The notes beneath the pieces are model-generated. The model searched no databases. It saw only the letters and a program-made list of their open reading frames with translations, and had not been told where the DNA came from. The position numbers and the translations under genes are program-made. Of a stretch of 64,000 bases of DNA, positions 27,922 through 37,855 are shown piece after piece (the first letter of the stretch is position 1; every line of letters begins with the position of its first letter). The stretch lies in NCBI RefSeq assembly GCF_018362995.1, contig NZ_CP074372.1, positions 2,666,001 through 2,730,000 of the forward strand, in the 5' to 3' direction. This DNA is from Chryseobacterium indologenes. GTDB lineage: Bacteria > Bacteroidota > Bacteroidia > Flavobacteriales > Weeksellaceae.

Positions 27922-28620
27922 TTAGCTTAAATGTGCTTTTAAATTCTTTTTATAGGTTCTTCCCAATGGAAGTTCTTCTCCATTTTTCAGGAAAACATGT
28001 CCGGAATTGTAAGAATTGATATGATCTGATAATACAATATAAGACTTATGAATTCTGATGAATCCGAAATGCTGAAATTTCTCTTCAAAATTTGACATTC
28101 TCTCCAAAATCATATACTTTTTCAATGGAGTCATCAGTACGATATATTCACCGAATCCCTGTATCCAAAGAATATCTTTAAGGAAAACTTTATTCATCAC
28201 ATAATTGGATTTGAACATAATAAAATCTTCTTGTTGCTTACTGCCTGCCGAGCTTTTAAACTGAACAAAATCCCTTGCTTTATTGACTGCTTTTTTAAAG
28301 GTATCAAAATCCACAGGCTTGATAAGATAATGAACCACATCCAGTTCAAATGCTTTCACCGCATATTTTGTCTCAAGGGTAAGGAAAATACACAAAGGCG
28401 GATCAGGAAGCTGCTGCAGAAGTTCTACACCATTCATACCAGGCATATTGATATCGAAAACAACCAGATCTACTTTATTGGCTTTCAAGAACGCCAGTGC
28501 CTCTTCCGGTTTCTGAAATGAAGCCAGCAGCTCAACATCTTCAAGCTGATCGCAATATTGTTTTACAAGCTGTAATGCAGGATACTCATCATCTACATTA
28601 ACGATAGTCAGATTAGCCAT
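27922..28620 (-). CDS. LytTR-family response regulator
   Basis: 232 residues. Receiver domain (1-120) with acids DDE at 10-12, phosphorylation site Asp55 in VVFDINMPGMNGVELL, conserved Thr/Lys at FLTLETKYAV and LIKPVDFDTF. A linker leads to a C-terminal LytTR DNA-binding domain (about 135-232) with ILWIQGFGEYIVLMT, MLF/ERMSNFEEKF and FIRIHKSYIV. It overlaps the kinase gene by 8 bp, so the pair is a translationally coupled two-component system. Its targets are not evident from sequence; neighbours on either side are candidates. Confidence 0.95.
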   Translation of the reverse strand: MANLTIVNVDDEYPALQLVKQYCDQLEDVELLASFQKPEEALAFLKANKVDLVVFDINMPGMNGVELLQQLPDPPLCIFLTLETKYAVKAFELDVVHYLIKPVDFDTFKKAVNKARDFVQFKSSAGSKQQEDFIMFKSNYVMNKVFLKDILWIQGFGEYIVLMTPLKKYMILERMSNFEEKFQHFGFIRIHKSYIVLSDHINSYNSGHVFLKNGEELPLGRTYKKNLKAHLS

Positions 28621-29776
28621 TGATAGTAATTGTTAAAGCAATTTTATATTGATCATTCTCTTTCGGTCCGGAATAAAATTCATAGTGATCAGGATAAAAT
28701 TTTTCCAATATATGAATAATTGCTTCATTACCCAATCCGTGATATTCAGATTCAGCTGCATGAATTCTATCTCTCCCTACAGAATTTATAATTTCAAAAT
28801 ACAGTTCAGAGCGCTCAATATTACAGAATAATTTTATAAAACCATGGGCATCCTCTCCTATTGCTGAGTGTTTTAAAGCATTTTCAAATAAAGTAAGAAG
28901 GATAGCAGACGGGATTTCAGCAATGTCAAATTCATCCTGCTCTTCAATATCCATGACAATGTCAAGCTGGTTATTATATTTAAGCTGATATAAAGCGGCA
29001 AGCGCTTTCAGGGAAGAAAACTCCTGAGAAACCGTAACTTTTTCTTTCCCACTGTCATAAATAATATACTTCAGAAGTTTACTAAGCTGCAAAATAGAAT
29101 CCGAGGTCTTCTCCGAATGTGTAAAACTGTTCGCATATATATTGTTAAGAGTATTCAGTAAAAAATGAGGATTCAGTTTAGACTTCAGCAAATCAAGATA
29201 AAGCTGATCTTTCTCTTCTCCAAGACTGATTACATCCTGCTCTATTAAAAATTTGTCTTTGGTAATCCCCAAAAAAGATCCCACCAGAATAATGATCCCC
29301 TGTGAAATGTAGACATTATAAAGAAAACCTACATGATAGCCTTTTTCGCTGAAATCCATCTGAAAAACCGCAGGCTCCCACAAAATCCTGAAAAGACTGG
29401 ACACCAAAAAGCAGATTAAAGCATAAAGGATAAACTCAGGGTACTTATTGGATAAATAAAACCGGGGAACAAGATAATAATATACCAGATAATAGATTCC
29501 CACATTGAAAATTGTATTCAAAATAATGCTTATTACCAACTGAGTTGAATCCAGGAAGTAGTTTTCGGTGAAATAAGTCATCAAAATGAAGATAAAAAGG
29601 AAAAATATATGCTGAAACCTCAACAAGAACTTCCAACGGTACTTCATAAGACTTTCCAGAATCTTACCGCTAAATAAAATCCTGATAATCAATAATATAA
29701 TAATAAAATTAATGATTAAAAACATAGTCCATACCTTATTTTGAAACGCATCAAATATAATATCTTTTTGTCTCAA
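28613..29776 (-). CDS. LytS-type sensor histidine kinase
   Basis: 387 residues. Five or six N-terminal membrane segments (residues 15-180) form the sensor with no large extracellular domain. The His_kinase region has LLKSKLNPHFLLNTLNNIYA, where His is the phospho-acceptor. The ATPase part has an N-box ILLTLFENALKHS and a short G-box (YHGLGNEAI). This is the typical partner of LytTR regulators in Bacteroidota. It is divergent from the DUF2490-CitMHS operon across 100 bp. Confidence 0.93.
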   Translation of the reverse strand: MRQKDIIFDAFQNKVWTMFLIINFIIILLIIRILFSGKILESLMKYRWKFLLRFQHIFFLFIFILMTYFTENYFLDSTQLVISIILNTIFNVGIYYLVYYYLVPRFYLSNKYPEFILYALICFLVSSLFRILWEPAVFQMDFSEKGYHVGFLYNVYISQGIIILVGSFLGITKDKFLIEQDVISLGEEKDQLYLDLLKSKLNPHFLLNTLNNIYANSFTHSEKTSDSILQLSKLLKYIIYDSGKEKVTVSQEFSSLKALAALYQLKYNNQLDIVMDIEEQDEFDIAEIPSAILLTLFENALKHSAIGEDAHGFIKLFCNIERSELYFEIINSVGRDRIHAAESEYHGLGNEAIIHILEKFYPDHYEFYSGPKENDQYKIALTITING

Positions 29777-29840
29777 AATGCAGTTCGTTGAGAAAAACTG
29801 TCATTGATTGAAAAAATCCGGGCCCGTTATTTCGAATAAA

Positions 29841-29848
29841 TATATTTG
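29841..29848 (+). promoter_or_regulatory. Promoter -7 box of the DUF2490-transporter operon
   Basis: TATATTTG, ends 28 bp before the ATG at 29877, within the 100-bp region shared with the divergent kinase gene. Confidence 0.6.
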
Positions 29849-29876
29849 AGAAACCGCAATATTAATCAAATATTAC

Positions 29877-30572
29877 ATGAAACTTAATATACAATTAACG
29901 CTTATTTTATCATTTTGTTTGATAAATGGCCTTTTACACAGTCAGAGCAAAGACAATTATAATATGTGGTTTCAGTACCTGATGTCGGCAAAGATTACCG
30001 ATAAAAGTACTTTAACTGCACTTACCCAATACCGCTCTTTCGACCTGGCTTATGATACAAGACTTTTTCTGGTGAATGCTTATGTAGATTATGAAGTGGT
30101 GGAAAACATAAAACCAGCTGCAGGAGCTATGTTTTTGATCCTTGAATCTTATAATGCTGACGATTCTAAAAAAATAAGATATGAAAAAAGACCTTTTCAA
30201 CAGGTAACCGCTGATTATTACATTGGCAGAACGTCAATCTCCAACCGTCTTAGAGTTGAGGAACGTTTCATCAGTAATCCGGATGAATTTGAAGTAAGAA
30301 TCCGATACCTCATCTCCGTCAGAATTCCTTTCAATAAAAAAGGAGAAAAGGAAAAACTCTACGGCATTCTTAAAAATGAAATAAGAATGAATGTTGATAA
30401 GCTGGAACCTTTCGACAGTAATCGTATTACGGCAGGTCTTGGAATAAAATTAGGAAAAAATTCTGCGTTGGAGCTTGCCTTTATCAATCAACTGGAAACC
30501 AGAAAAACAAGTAATTACGGATTTATAGGTTTCAGAAACAATTTTGACTGGAGAAAAAAGAAACAACAATAA
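29877..30572 (+). CDS. DUF2490 family outer membrane protein
   Basis: 231 residues with a Sec signal peptide ending LHSQS. The body is a run of amphipathic beta strands (NYNMWFQYLMSAKITD at the start, IRYLISVRIPF, ALELAFINQLETRKT near the end), the pattern of DUF2490 proteins, which are predicted outer membrane barrels of unknown role. The C-terminus ends in basic residues rather than an aromatic one. It is the first gene of an operon with a CitMHS transporter 24 bp downstream. Confidence 0.82.
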   Translation: MKLNIQLTLILSFCLINGLLHSQSKDNYNMWFQYLMSAKITDKSTLTALTQYRSFDLAYDTRLFLVNAYVDYEVVENIKPAAGAMFLILESYNADDSKKIRYEKRPFQQVTADYYIGRTSISNRLRVEERFISNPDEFEVRIRYLISVRIPFNKKGEKEKLYGILKNEIRMNVDKLEPFDSNRITAGLGIKLGKNSALELAFINQLETRKTSNYGFIGFRNNFDWRKKKQQ

Positions 30573-30596
30573 CCTCATTAATATTTACATAAAACT

Positions 30597-31883
30597 ATGC
30601 TTACATTTCTTGGTTTTTTAATGATTTTCATCTTCATGATTCTCATCATGAACAAAAAGATGACTCCGCTTACGGCTTTGGTACTTGTACCTGTATTGAT
30701 AGCTGTAGTAGCAGGATTCGGGCCGGACCTGGGAAAAATGATGAAAGAAGGAGTAAAAGAAATAGCGCTTACGGGGGTTATGCTGATTTTTGCCATTCTG
30801 TACTTCAGTCTGATGATTGACACAGGACTTTTTGAACCGCTTGTGAATGTCATATTAAAGGCTGTAGGAGATAATCCTGTAAAAACAACTATCGGAACCG
30901 CCCTTCTCACCACTTTGGTTTCTTTAGACGGCGATGGCTCTTCCACTTATATTATTGTAGTGGCAGCACTACTCCCGCTTTATAAAAAACAGGGAATGAA
31001 TCCTTTGGTTCTTACCTGTATTATTATGCTGGCAGGTGGTATTATGAATATTTTACCATGGGGCGGACCTACTGCAAGAGTAATGAGCTCTCTGAAACTG
31101 GGGCATACAGAAATATTTGTCCCTATGATTCCGGTAATGCTTATCGGGTTGGTATGGGTATTTTTTGTTGCCTATATTTTAGGAGTCAGAGAGAAAAAAA
31201 GAATAAGCAAGCATGGAAAATATACAAAATACAGCGGACAGGATATTGCCGGTGAAAATGATCCGGAACTAAGACGTCCCAAGCTTATTATTATCAATCT
31301 GATTCTGACTATTATTCTGCTTTGCGTGATGATCCTTGATATTATTCCTTTGGGAATTGCCTTTATGATTGCCTTCTGTATCGCTTCCCTGATTAATTAT
31401 CCGAAACTGAAAGACCAACAGAAAATCATTTCAAAACATGCAGGGAATGCCTTATCTGTAGCAGGAATGATCTTCGGGGCAGGAATTTTTACAGGAATCT
31501 TAAATGGTACCGGAATTATGAACTCTATGGGAAACAGTATTATCAGCATCGTTCCTAAAACCTGGGGCAGCTATCTGAATGTAATCACCGCAATATTCAG
31601 TGTACCGCTGACTTTTTTCCTTACCAATGATGCCTATTATTTTGGAATATTACCCGTGATTACAGCAACGGGCAGCCAGCTGAATATCCCTCCGGATATT
31701 TTGGGACGTGCCAGTCTTGTGGGACAGGCTTCCCATCTATTAAGTCCATTGGTTCCTTCCACTTATCTGCTGGTTTCACTGGCAGGCGTTGAATTCTCTG
31801 ACCACCTGAAATTCACCTTAAAATGGGCCATAGGATCATCAATCGTAATGTTGCTGAGCGCATTGGCTCTTGGTATTATATAA
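30597..31883 (+). CDS. CitMHS-family citrate (Mg or H+) symporter
   Basis: 428 residues, about 11-12 membrane segments. LTTLVSLDGDGSSTYIIVVA and GGIMNILPWGGPTARVMSSL are signatures of the CitM/CitH (CitMHS) group, which imports metal-complexed citrate. The second half repeats the fold with FFLTNDAYYFGILPVI and ASLVGQASHLLSPLVPST. Its position behind the DUF2490 gene and divergent from a LytTR system suggests regulated carboxylate uptake; substrate not provable from sequence. Confidence 0.9.
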   Translation: MLTFLGFLMIFIFMILIMNKKMTPLTALVLVPVLIAVVAGFGPDLGKMMKEGVKEIALTGVMLIFAILYFSLMIDTGLFEPLVNVILKAVGDNPVKTTIGTALLTTLVSLDGDGSSTYIIVVAALLPLYKKQGMNPLVLTCIIMLAGGIMNILPWGGPTARVMSSLKLGHTEIFVPMIPVMLIGLVWVFFVAYILGVREKKRISKHGKYTKYSGQDIAGENDPELRRPKLIIINLILTIILLCVMILDIIPLGIAFMIAFCIASLINYPKLKDQQKIISKHAGNALSVAGMIFGAGIFTGILNGTGIMNSMGNSIISIVPKTWGSYLNVITAIFSVPLTFFLTNDAYYFGILPVITATGSQLNIPPDILGRASLVGQASHLLSPLVPSTYLLVSLAGVEFSDHLKFTLKWAIGSSIVMLLSALALGII

Positions 31884-31888
31884 GATTA

Positions 31889-31896
31889 TATCTTTG
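31889..31896 (+). promoter_or_regulatory. Promoter -7 box before the Glt-type symporter
   Basis: TATCTTTG right after the CitMHS stop codon. It rules out an upstream TTG start at 31870 and supports the ATG at 31927. Confidence 0.6.
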
Positions 31897-31926
31897 AATT
31901 TTGTAATCTTATCATATAAAAAGTGG

Positions 31927-33138
31927 ATGATGAAACCTTTTAAGCAAAAAACATTTACAGACTCCTATTTAAGAAACCTTACCCTGTATGTGTTCACAGC
32001 TATTATCTGTGGAGCATTAACGGGCTATTATTTTCCGGAAGTCAGTAAACATCTGGAAACGGTAAGCAGTTATTTTTTCATGCTTCTGGAGATTTTGATT
32101 ATTCCCGTTATTTTCATTGCAGTAACGTATGGAGTAAGCTATATTTTCAGCACTAAAAATGCATTTAAAATTGTAAGCCAGATGGTGATCTATTTCCTAA
32201 TCATCACTTCCATCAGTATTTTATTGGGAATCGGCTCAGGGCTTCTTTTAAAACCTGGAGCCAATACGGGAATTATCATTTCTTCTCATAAAGCGCTTCC
32301 TGAAAGATTCTTGGCAAAAACCACAAACCCTTTACACATCAGCAATTATGTACTTTTTCTTTTAATATCCATATCAGCAGGAGTCCTGATTGGTCTTTCT
32401 AAGAAAAAGAATAACATCCTTAAAGTTATAGATTCAGGAAGAAACCTGTTTTTCAAACTCATTAAGTATGTTTATATATTTCTTCCGATAGTCATTTTCT
32501 GTAATATCGCATATGGAATCTCAGTATACGGCATTAATACTTTATTGCCATTAAGTAAAATTGTTGCTACAGTATACCTTACGAGTGTATTTTTCATTTT
32601 CGGAATATTAGGAGTTATTACAGCTTACTTTAAAATTAACCTTTGGGATTTTCTGATCAGCATCAAAGAAGAAATCATTCTGGTAGTAGCCACTTCTTCT
32701 TCCAAGATGGCGTTCCCCATGATTTTTGATAAAATGGAATCACAGGGCTATGACCGAAAAATTCTTCGTCTTATCATTCCCCTCGGATACAATTTTAATC
32801 TGGCAGGAGCATGTATTTATCTTTCGATTTCATGTATTTTCCTCGTTCAGCTTTACAATATTTCCCTTACGCCAATTGATTATTTCTGGCTTTTTATAAC
32901 GATTTCCATTGCTTCCAAAACAGCTTCCGGAGTTCCCGGATCGGGCTTCCTTGCTCTGATGTTTACCTTAAGCCGGTTTGGAAAAATCCCTACCACAGAT
33001 CTTGCCCTGTTATACAGTGTAGACCGCTTTATGAATGAAGCCAGATCTGTGACCAATTTCATAGGCATTTCAGTTTCTGCTGCCATTATTTCAAAACTTA
33101 ACCAAAATACTATTTCTTTAAAAAATGATATTTCCTGA
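31927..33138 (+). CDS. Dicarboxylate/amino acid:cation symporter (Glt/DctA family)
   Basis: 403 residues from the ATG at 31927 (a second ATG follows at once). Eight membrane segments plus two re-entrant loops in the Glt fold are apparent. Diagnostic segments are VVATSSSKMAFPMI (serine-rich loop), PLGYNFNLAGACIY (equivalent of the NMDGT region, though that motif is not intact) and SKTASGVPGSGFL. The missing canonical NMDGT suggests altered cation or substrate use. It overlaps the TerC gene by 14 bp, so the two are coupled. Confidence 0.87.
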   Translation: MMKPFKQKTFTDSYLRNLTLYVFTAIICGALTGYYFPEVSKHLETVSSYFFMLLEILIIPVIFIAVTYGVSYIFSTKNAFKIVSQMVIYFLIITSISILLGIGSGLLLKPGANTGIIISSHKALPERFLAKTTNPLHISNYVLFLLISISAGVLIGLSKKKNNILKVIDSGRNLFFKLIKYVYIFLPIVIFCNIAYGISVYGINTLLPLSKIVATVYLTSVFFIFGILGVITAYFKINLWDFLISIKEEIILVVATSSSKMAFPMIFDKMESQGYDRKILRLIIPLGYNFNLAGACIYLSISCIFLVQLYNISLTPIDYFWLFITISIASKTASGVPGSGFLALMFTLSRFGKIPTTDLALLYSVDRFMNEARSVTNFIGISVSAAIISKLNQNTISLKNDIS

Positions 33139-33916
33139 TTTTACCCACCTTTTCAATGACATTTTACAAAACCCTGCAAAATCTATAGCCATTATCGGCA
33201 ATCTTATCCTTATAGAAAGTCTTCTTTCCGTAGACAATGCTGCTGTATTGGCAACCATCGTAATGGATCTGCCCGAAAATCAAAGAAAAAAAGCATTAAA
33301 ATACGGAATCCTTGGAGCTTATGTATTTCGCGGACTGGCCCTTATTTTTGCATCCGTCCTGATTTCCGTATGGTGGCTGAAACCATTGGGAGGACTGTAC
33401 CTGCTCTATATTTCTGTTGACTGGTTTATCAAAAAAATAAAAAACACAAATGATGAAGAAAATCAGGAGGAAAATCCTGACAAAGAATCCAGCTGGCTGT
33501 ATAAAAATTCAATTGGGCTGCTAGGGCATTTCTGGGCTACGGTTGCCATTGTGGAAGTAATGGATCTTGCTTTTTCTATCGATAATGTTTTTGCTGCCGT
33601 AGCATTTTCAGACAATTTACTTTTGATTACGCTGGGTGTTTTTATAGGAATTTTAGCCATGAGGTTTATTGCTCAATGGTTTGTCCGTCTGATGCAGATA
33701 TTCCCTTTTCTTGAAACCGCCGCTTTTATTGTGATTGCTATTTTAGGAGTTAAACTAAGTTTGTCATTATACGAACACTTCTACCCTGCTACAGCTTTTG
33801 CTCAGTTTTTAGCCAGCCATACCATGGAAATTCTGGTTTCCGCCATTACTGTTCTCTTGTTTGTAGTTCCTGTAGCTACCAGCTATCTCTTCGGATTTCC
33901 GGCCCGCAAAAAATAA
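33125..33916 (+). CDS. TerC/Alx family membrane protein
   Basis: 263 residues with about seven membrane segments. The paired acidic motifs ESLLSVDNAAVLA (residue ~30) and LAFSIDNVFAAVAF (mid-protein) define the TerC superfamily, members of which export manganese or other metals and help tellurite resistance. A charged cytoplasmic loop (NTNDEENQEENPDKES) separates the halves. Starts inside the end of the symporter gene. No other ter genes are nearby, so a metal-export role is likelier than tellurite resistance. Confidence 0.88.
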   Translation: MIFPDFTHLFNDILQNPAKSIAIIGNLILIESLLSVDNAAVLATIVMDLPENQRKKALKYGILGAYVFRGLALIFASVLISVWWLKPLGGLYLLYISVDWFIKKIKNTNDEENQEENPDKESSWLYKNSIGLLGHFWATVAIVEVMDLAFSIDNVFAAVAFSDNLLLITLGVFIGILAMRFIAQWFVRLMQIFPFLETAAFIVIAILGVKLSLSLYEHFYPATAFAQFLASHTMEILVSAITVLLFVVPVATSYLFGFPARKK

Positions 33917-34032
33917 TTTTTCTGCCAATTTTTCACATTCGGAAATAAAAATCTGCCATTTCATCCATCAGCGTCTCATGGCATACATTTAGAGAATTAG
34001 AAGACAGAAATAATTAAAAAATTAAATATATT

Positions 34033-34311
34033 ATGTCAGTAAACTTTAAACCATTGGCAGACAGAGTTCTGGTAGAGCCAATCGCAGCAGAAACTAAAAC
34101 AGCTTCAGGTATTATTATCCCGGATACTGCAAAGGAAAAGCCGCAAGAAGGTACTGTAGTAGCAGTAGGTCCTGGTAAAAAAGACGAGCCTACAACGGTT
34201 CAGGTAGGTGACAAAGTTCTTTATGGAAAATATTCAGGAGCTGAATTAAAGCTTGAAGGAAAAGACTATTTAATCGTAAGAGAGGCTGATTTATTAGGAA
34301 TCATCGGATAA
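34033..34311 (+). CDS. groES: Co-chaperonin GroES
   Basis: 92 residues. [20 protein letters not shown], the mobile-loop segment [16 protein letters not shown], and [20 protein letters not shown] are the GroES hallmarks. It caps GroEL during folding in the cytoplasm. In most bacteria groEL follows directly; here an S23-type gene lies between them. I found no CIRCE element (TTAGCACTC-N9-GAGTGCTAA) upstream, in line with other Bacteroidota. Confidence 0.97.
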   Translation: MSVNFKPLADRVLVEPIAAETKTASGIIIPDTAKEKPQEGTVVAVGPGKKDEPTTVQVGDKVLYGKYSGAELKLEGKDYLIVREADLLGIIG

Positions 34312-34324
34312 GCTTCTCGCTATT

Positions 34325-34342
34325 GGCTTCTGGCAAATGGCT
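34325..34342 (+). repeat. Left arm of imperfect inverted repeat around the S23 gene
   Basis: GGCTTCTGGCAAATGGCT pairs with the complement of AGCAATTCGCCAAAAGCT at 34767-34784 at 14 of 18 positions; similarity extends outward a few bases. Confidence 0.5.
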
Positions 34343-34365
34343 TTTTTCTATATGAAAATTAACCT

Positions 34366-34722
34366 ATGAGAGATTTCAAAAAATTTGAAGTATGGCAGCT
34401 AAGTCATCAATTGACTTTAAAGATTTATACTTCAACCAAAAATTTTCCGAAAGAAGAAGTTTTTGGACTTACCTCTCAAATCAGAAGATCATTTGCATCT
34501 ATTGGATATAATATTTCAGAAGGAAGTGGTAGAAATTCAGATAAAGAATTTGCCAATTTCATCAATATTGCTCTGGGATCATCCAATGAAGCTGAAAACC
34601 AATTAATTCTTGCTAAAGACTTAGGATATATTCATGAAAATGATTACCAAAATCTTTTGGAAGAGTTGACAACACTAAAAAAGAAGCTTGTAACCTTATG
34701 GAACAGGCTCAATGGAAATTAA
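34366..34722 (+). CDS. S23 / four-helix-bundle protein
   Basis: 118 residues. FKKFEVWQLSHQLTLKIY at the start, FPKEEVFGLTSQIRRSFASI and NISEGSGRNSDKEFANF are the defining motifs of the S23 family, first found inside 23S rRNA intervening sequences and related to Avd of diversity-generating retroelements. Proteins are small helical bundles that likely bind nucleic acid. The gene separates groES from groEL and is flanked by imperfect inverted repeats, so it looks like an insertion. Function unknown. Confidence 0.93.
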   Translation: MRDFKKFEVWQLSHQLTLKIYTSTKNFPKEEVFGLTSQIRRSFASIGYNISEGSGRNSDKEFANFINIALGSSNEAENQLILAKDLGYIHENDYQNLLEELTTLKKKLVTLWNRLNGN

Positions 34723-34743
34723 AAAAATAAAGTTAAACTAACG

Positions 34744-36417
<1,674 letters not shown>

Positions 36418-36438
36418 CAACGTGTCGTTGAGACAATT

Positions 36439-36512
36439 TAATATACTAACCGTTCTACTTTTTGTAGAGCGGTTTTTTGGTTGAATTATGATTTTCCTTA
36501 AGGAAATGGTAT
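36439..36512 (+). repeat. Terminator region of groEL, repeat copy 1
   Basis: About 70 bp starting TAATATACTAACCG and ending near TTTTCC-TAAGGAA. A close copy lies at 37671-37740. The two flank the kinase gene as direct repeats. Confidence 0.65.
36449..36476 (+). terminator. Intrinsic terminator of groEL
   Basis: Stem ACCGTTCTAC / GTAGAGCGGT (one G-T pair) followed by TTTTTT. Near-identical to the terminator at 37680-37707. Confidence 0.85.
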
Positions 36513-36656
36513 ATTTTAATTTAATGATTGACAAATAGATACCTAAAATCAAAACGTCATTAGCCCAATTGCATATAATATATAATGGCGCAATGCGTAA
36601 ATTTGAATGCTAACAGCCATTATAGAAGACTATAACCAAAGATAAACGAAGAATTA
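36513..36656 (+). promoter_or_regulatory. Upstream region of the kinase gene with a TAAATTTG promoter
   Basis: TAAATTTG at 36598-36605 is a good -7 box. The 33 bp that lead into it (from ATATAATATATAATGGCG) resemble the region at 40760-40793 at about 80 percent. A leader of about 50 bp follows. Confidence 0.5.
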
Positions 36657-37649
36657 ATGCCAGAGAAATTTCCCACAATAAATAGCACGCTTTCACCGAA
36701 CGCACTCGGGAAACTTATTCAACAACAATATGGACTAAGTGACAAAACCGAATGCAGCATATTTCGACTTGCCATGAACCATTTATACATCGTTCACGAC
36801 AGCGAAAACAAATATGTTTTTAGAATCTATACTTGTGATTGGCGGACAAAATCAGAAATTGAAGAAGAGCTAAGACTTTTACTTCACTTAAAAGAAAATA
36901 ACCGGCAGGTTGCTTATCCAATAAAAGACAAATCAAACGAGTACATTCAGGAAATTGAAGCACCGGAAGGAAAAAGATTTGGTGTTTTGTTTTCATACGC
37001 CAAAGGAACAAAGACTGCAAAGTTTTCATCGCAGACAAGTTTTCTCATCGGGCAGGCATTGGCCAAAGTTCATCAATCTACAGAAGGTTTTGAACTCAAC
37101 AGGATGTCTTACACTAGTGAGAATCTGCTTATAAAGCCGGTTTCCAGAATAAAAGAATTCTTTCATAAAAACATCAGCGAAATTGAATTTTTAGAAAAAC
37201 TCTCTGCTTTTTTAACGCTGAAATTCCAAAATAACGACCTATCGAAAATGAGACATGGGAGTGTTCATCTGGACGTTTGGTTTGATAATTTACATATTGA
37301 TGATGAAAAGGAAATAACATTTTTTGACTTTGATTTTTGTGGCAACGGGTATTTATGTTTTGACATTTCTTATTTTATGTTCCAGTTACTTGCCACTCAT
37401 TTAAACGAAGAAGAATATCAAGAAAAAGCAGAAAGTTTTTTGAAAGGTTACGAAACAGTTACTGAGATCAGCAACGAAGAAAAGCAGTTTTTACCATTCG
37501 CCTGTTTAGCCATTATGATCTACTACATCAGTGTACAATGCGACAGATTTGACTATTGGACAAATATTTTCCTCAATGAAGATCATTTAAAAAGAATGGT
37601 TGGAAATTTGAAACGCTGGATAGCATACAACAAAATTGAAATTGAATGA
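36657..37649 (+). CDS. Phosphotransferase of the aminoglycoside/choline kinase (APH) fold
   Basis: 330 residues. The fold is recognisable by the catalytic loop MRHGSVHLDVWFDN (a variant of HxD....N) and the metal-binding FFDFDFCGNG. A small N-lobe precedes. APH-type kinases phosphorylate aminoglycosides, homoserine, choline or other alcohols; the altered HGSVHLD loop argues against naming a drug substrate. The gene lies between two copies of the same terminator region and has low-GC, accessory-like surroundings, consistent with an acquired cassette. Confidence 0.78.
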   Translation: MPEKFPTINSTLSPNALGKLIQQQYGLSDKTECSIFRLAMNHLYIVHDSENKYVFRIYTCDWRTKSEIEEELRLLLHLKENNRQVAYPIKDKSNEYIQEIEAPEGKRFGVLFSYAKGTKTAKFSSQTSFLIGQALAKVHQSTEGFELNRMSYTSENLLIKPVSRIKEFFHKNISEIEFLEKLSAFLTLKFQNNDLSKMRHGSVHLDVWFDNLHIDDEKEITFFDFDFCGNGYLCFDISYFMFQLLATHLNEEEYQEKAESFLKGYETVTEISNEEKQFLPFACLAIMIYYISVQCDRFDYWTNIFLNEDHLKRMVGNLKRWIAYNKIEIE

Positions 37650-37670
37650 TGGTCAGCGACCGTGGCAAAC

Positions 37671-37740
37671 TAATATACTAACCGCTCTGCTTTATGGAGC
37701 GGTTTTTTGTTTTATGGTTTTCCGTAAGGAACATTCTTTA
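37671..37740 (+). repeat. Terminator region, repeat copy 2, with terminator
   Basis: Copy of 36439-36512. It contains the stem ACCGCTCTGC...GGAGCGGT followed by TTTTTTG, which should terminate the kinase gene. Confidence 0.65.
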
Positions 37741-37763
37741 TGATATTATAACTTTACAAAAAT

Positions 37764-37771
37764 TACTTTTG
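37764..37771 (+). promoter_or_regulatory. Promoter -7 box of the 5'-nucleotidase gene
   Basis: TACTTTTG fits TAnnTTTG; an 84-bp leader separates it from the ATG at 37856. Confidence 0.55.
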
Positions 37772-37855
37772 CAAACAATTCATAACTTAGTAATATAAAA
37801 TTTGAATATAACATTCAAATTTAACAATACATAAAAACTAACCTAAAAATTCAGC

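Noticed and set aside
33917..34032. CIRCE/HrcA operator upstream of groES
   Set aside because: No TTAGCACTC-N9-GAGTGCTAA or close variant could be found in the 116 bp before groES.
36657..37649. Aminoglycoside resistance gene
   Set aside because: The APH fold is clear, but the catalytic loop differs from known drug-modifying enzymes and many family members act on metabolites; a resistance label is not supported.
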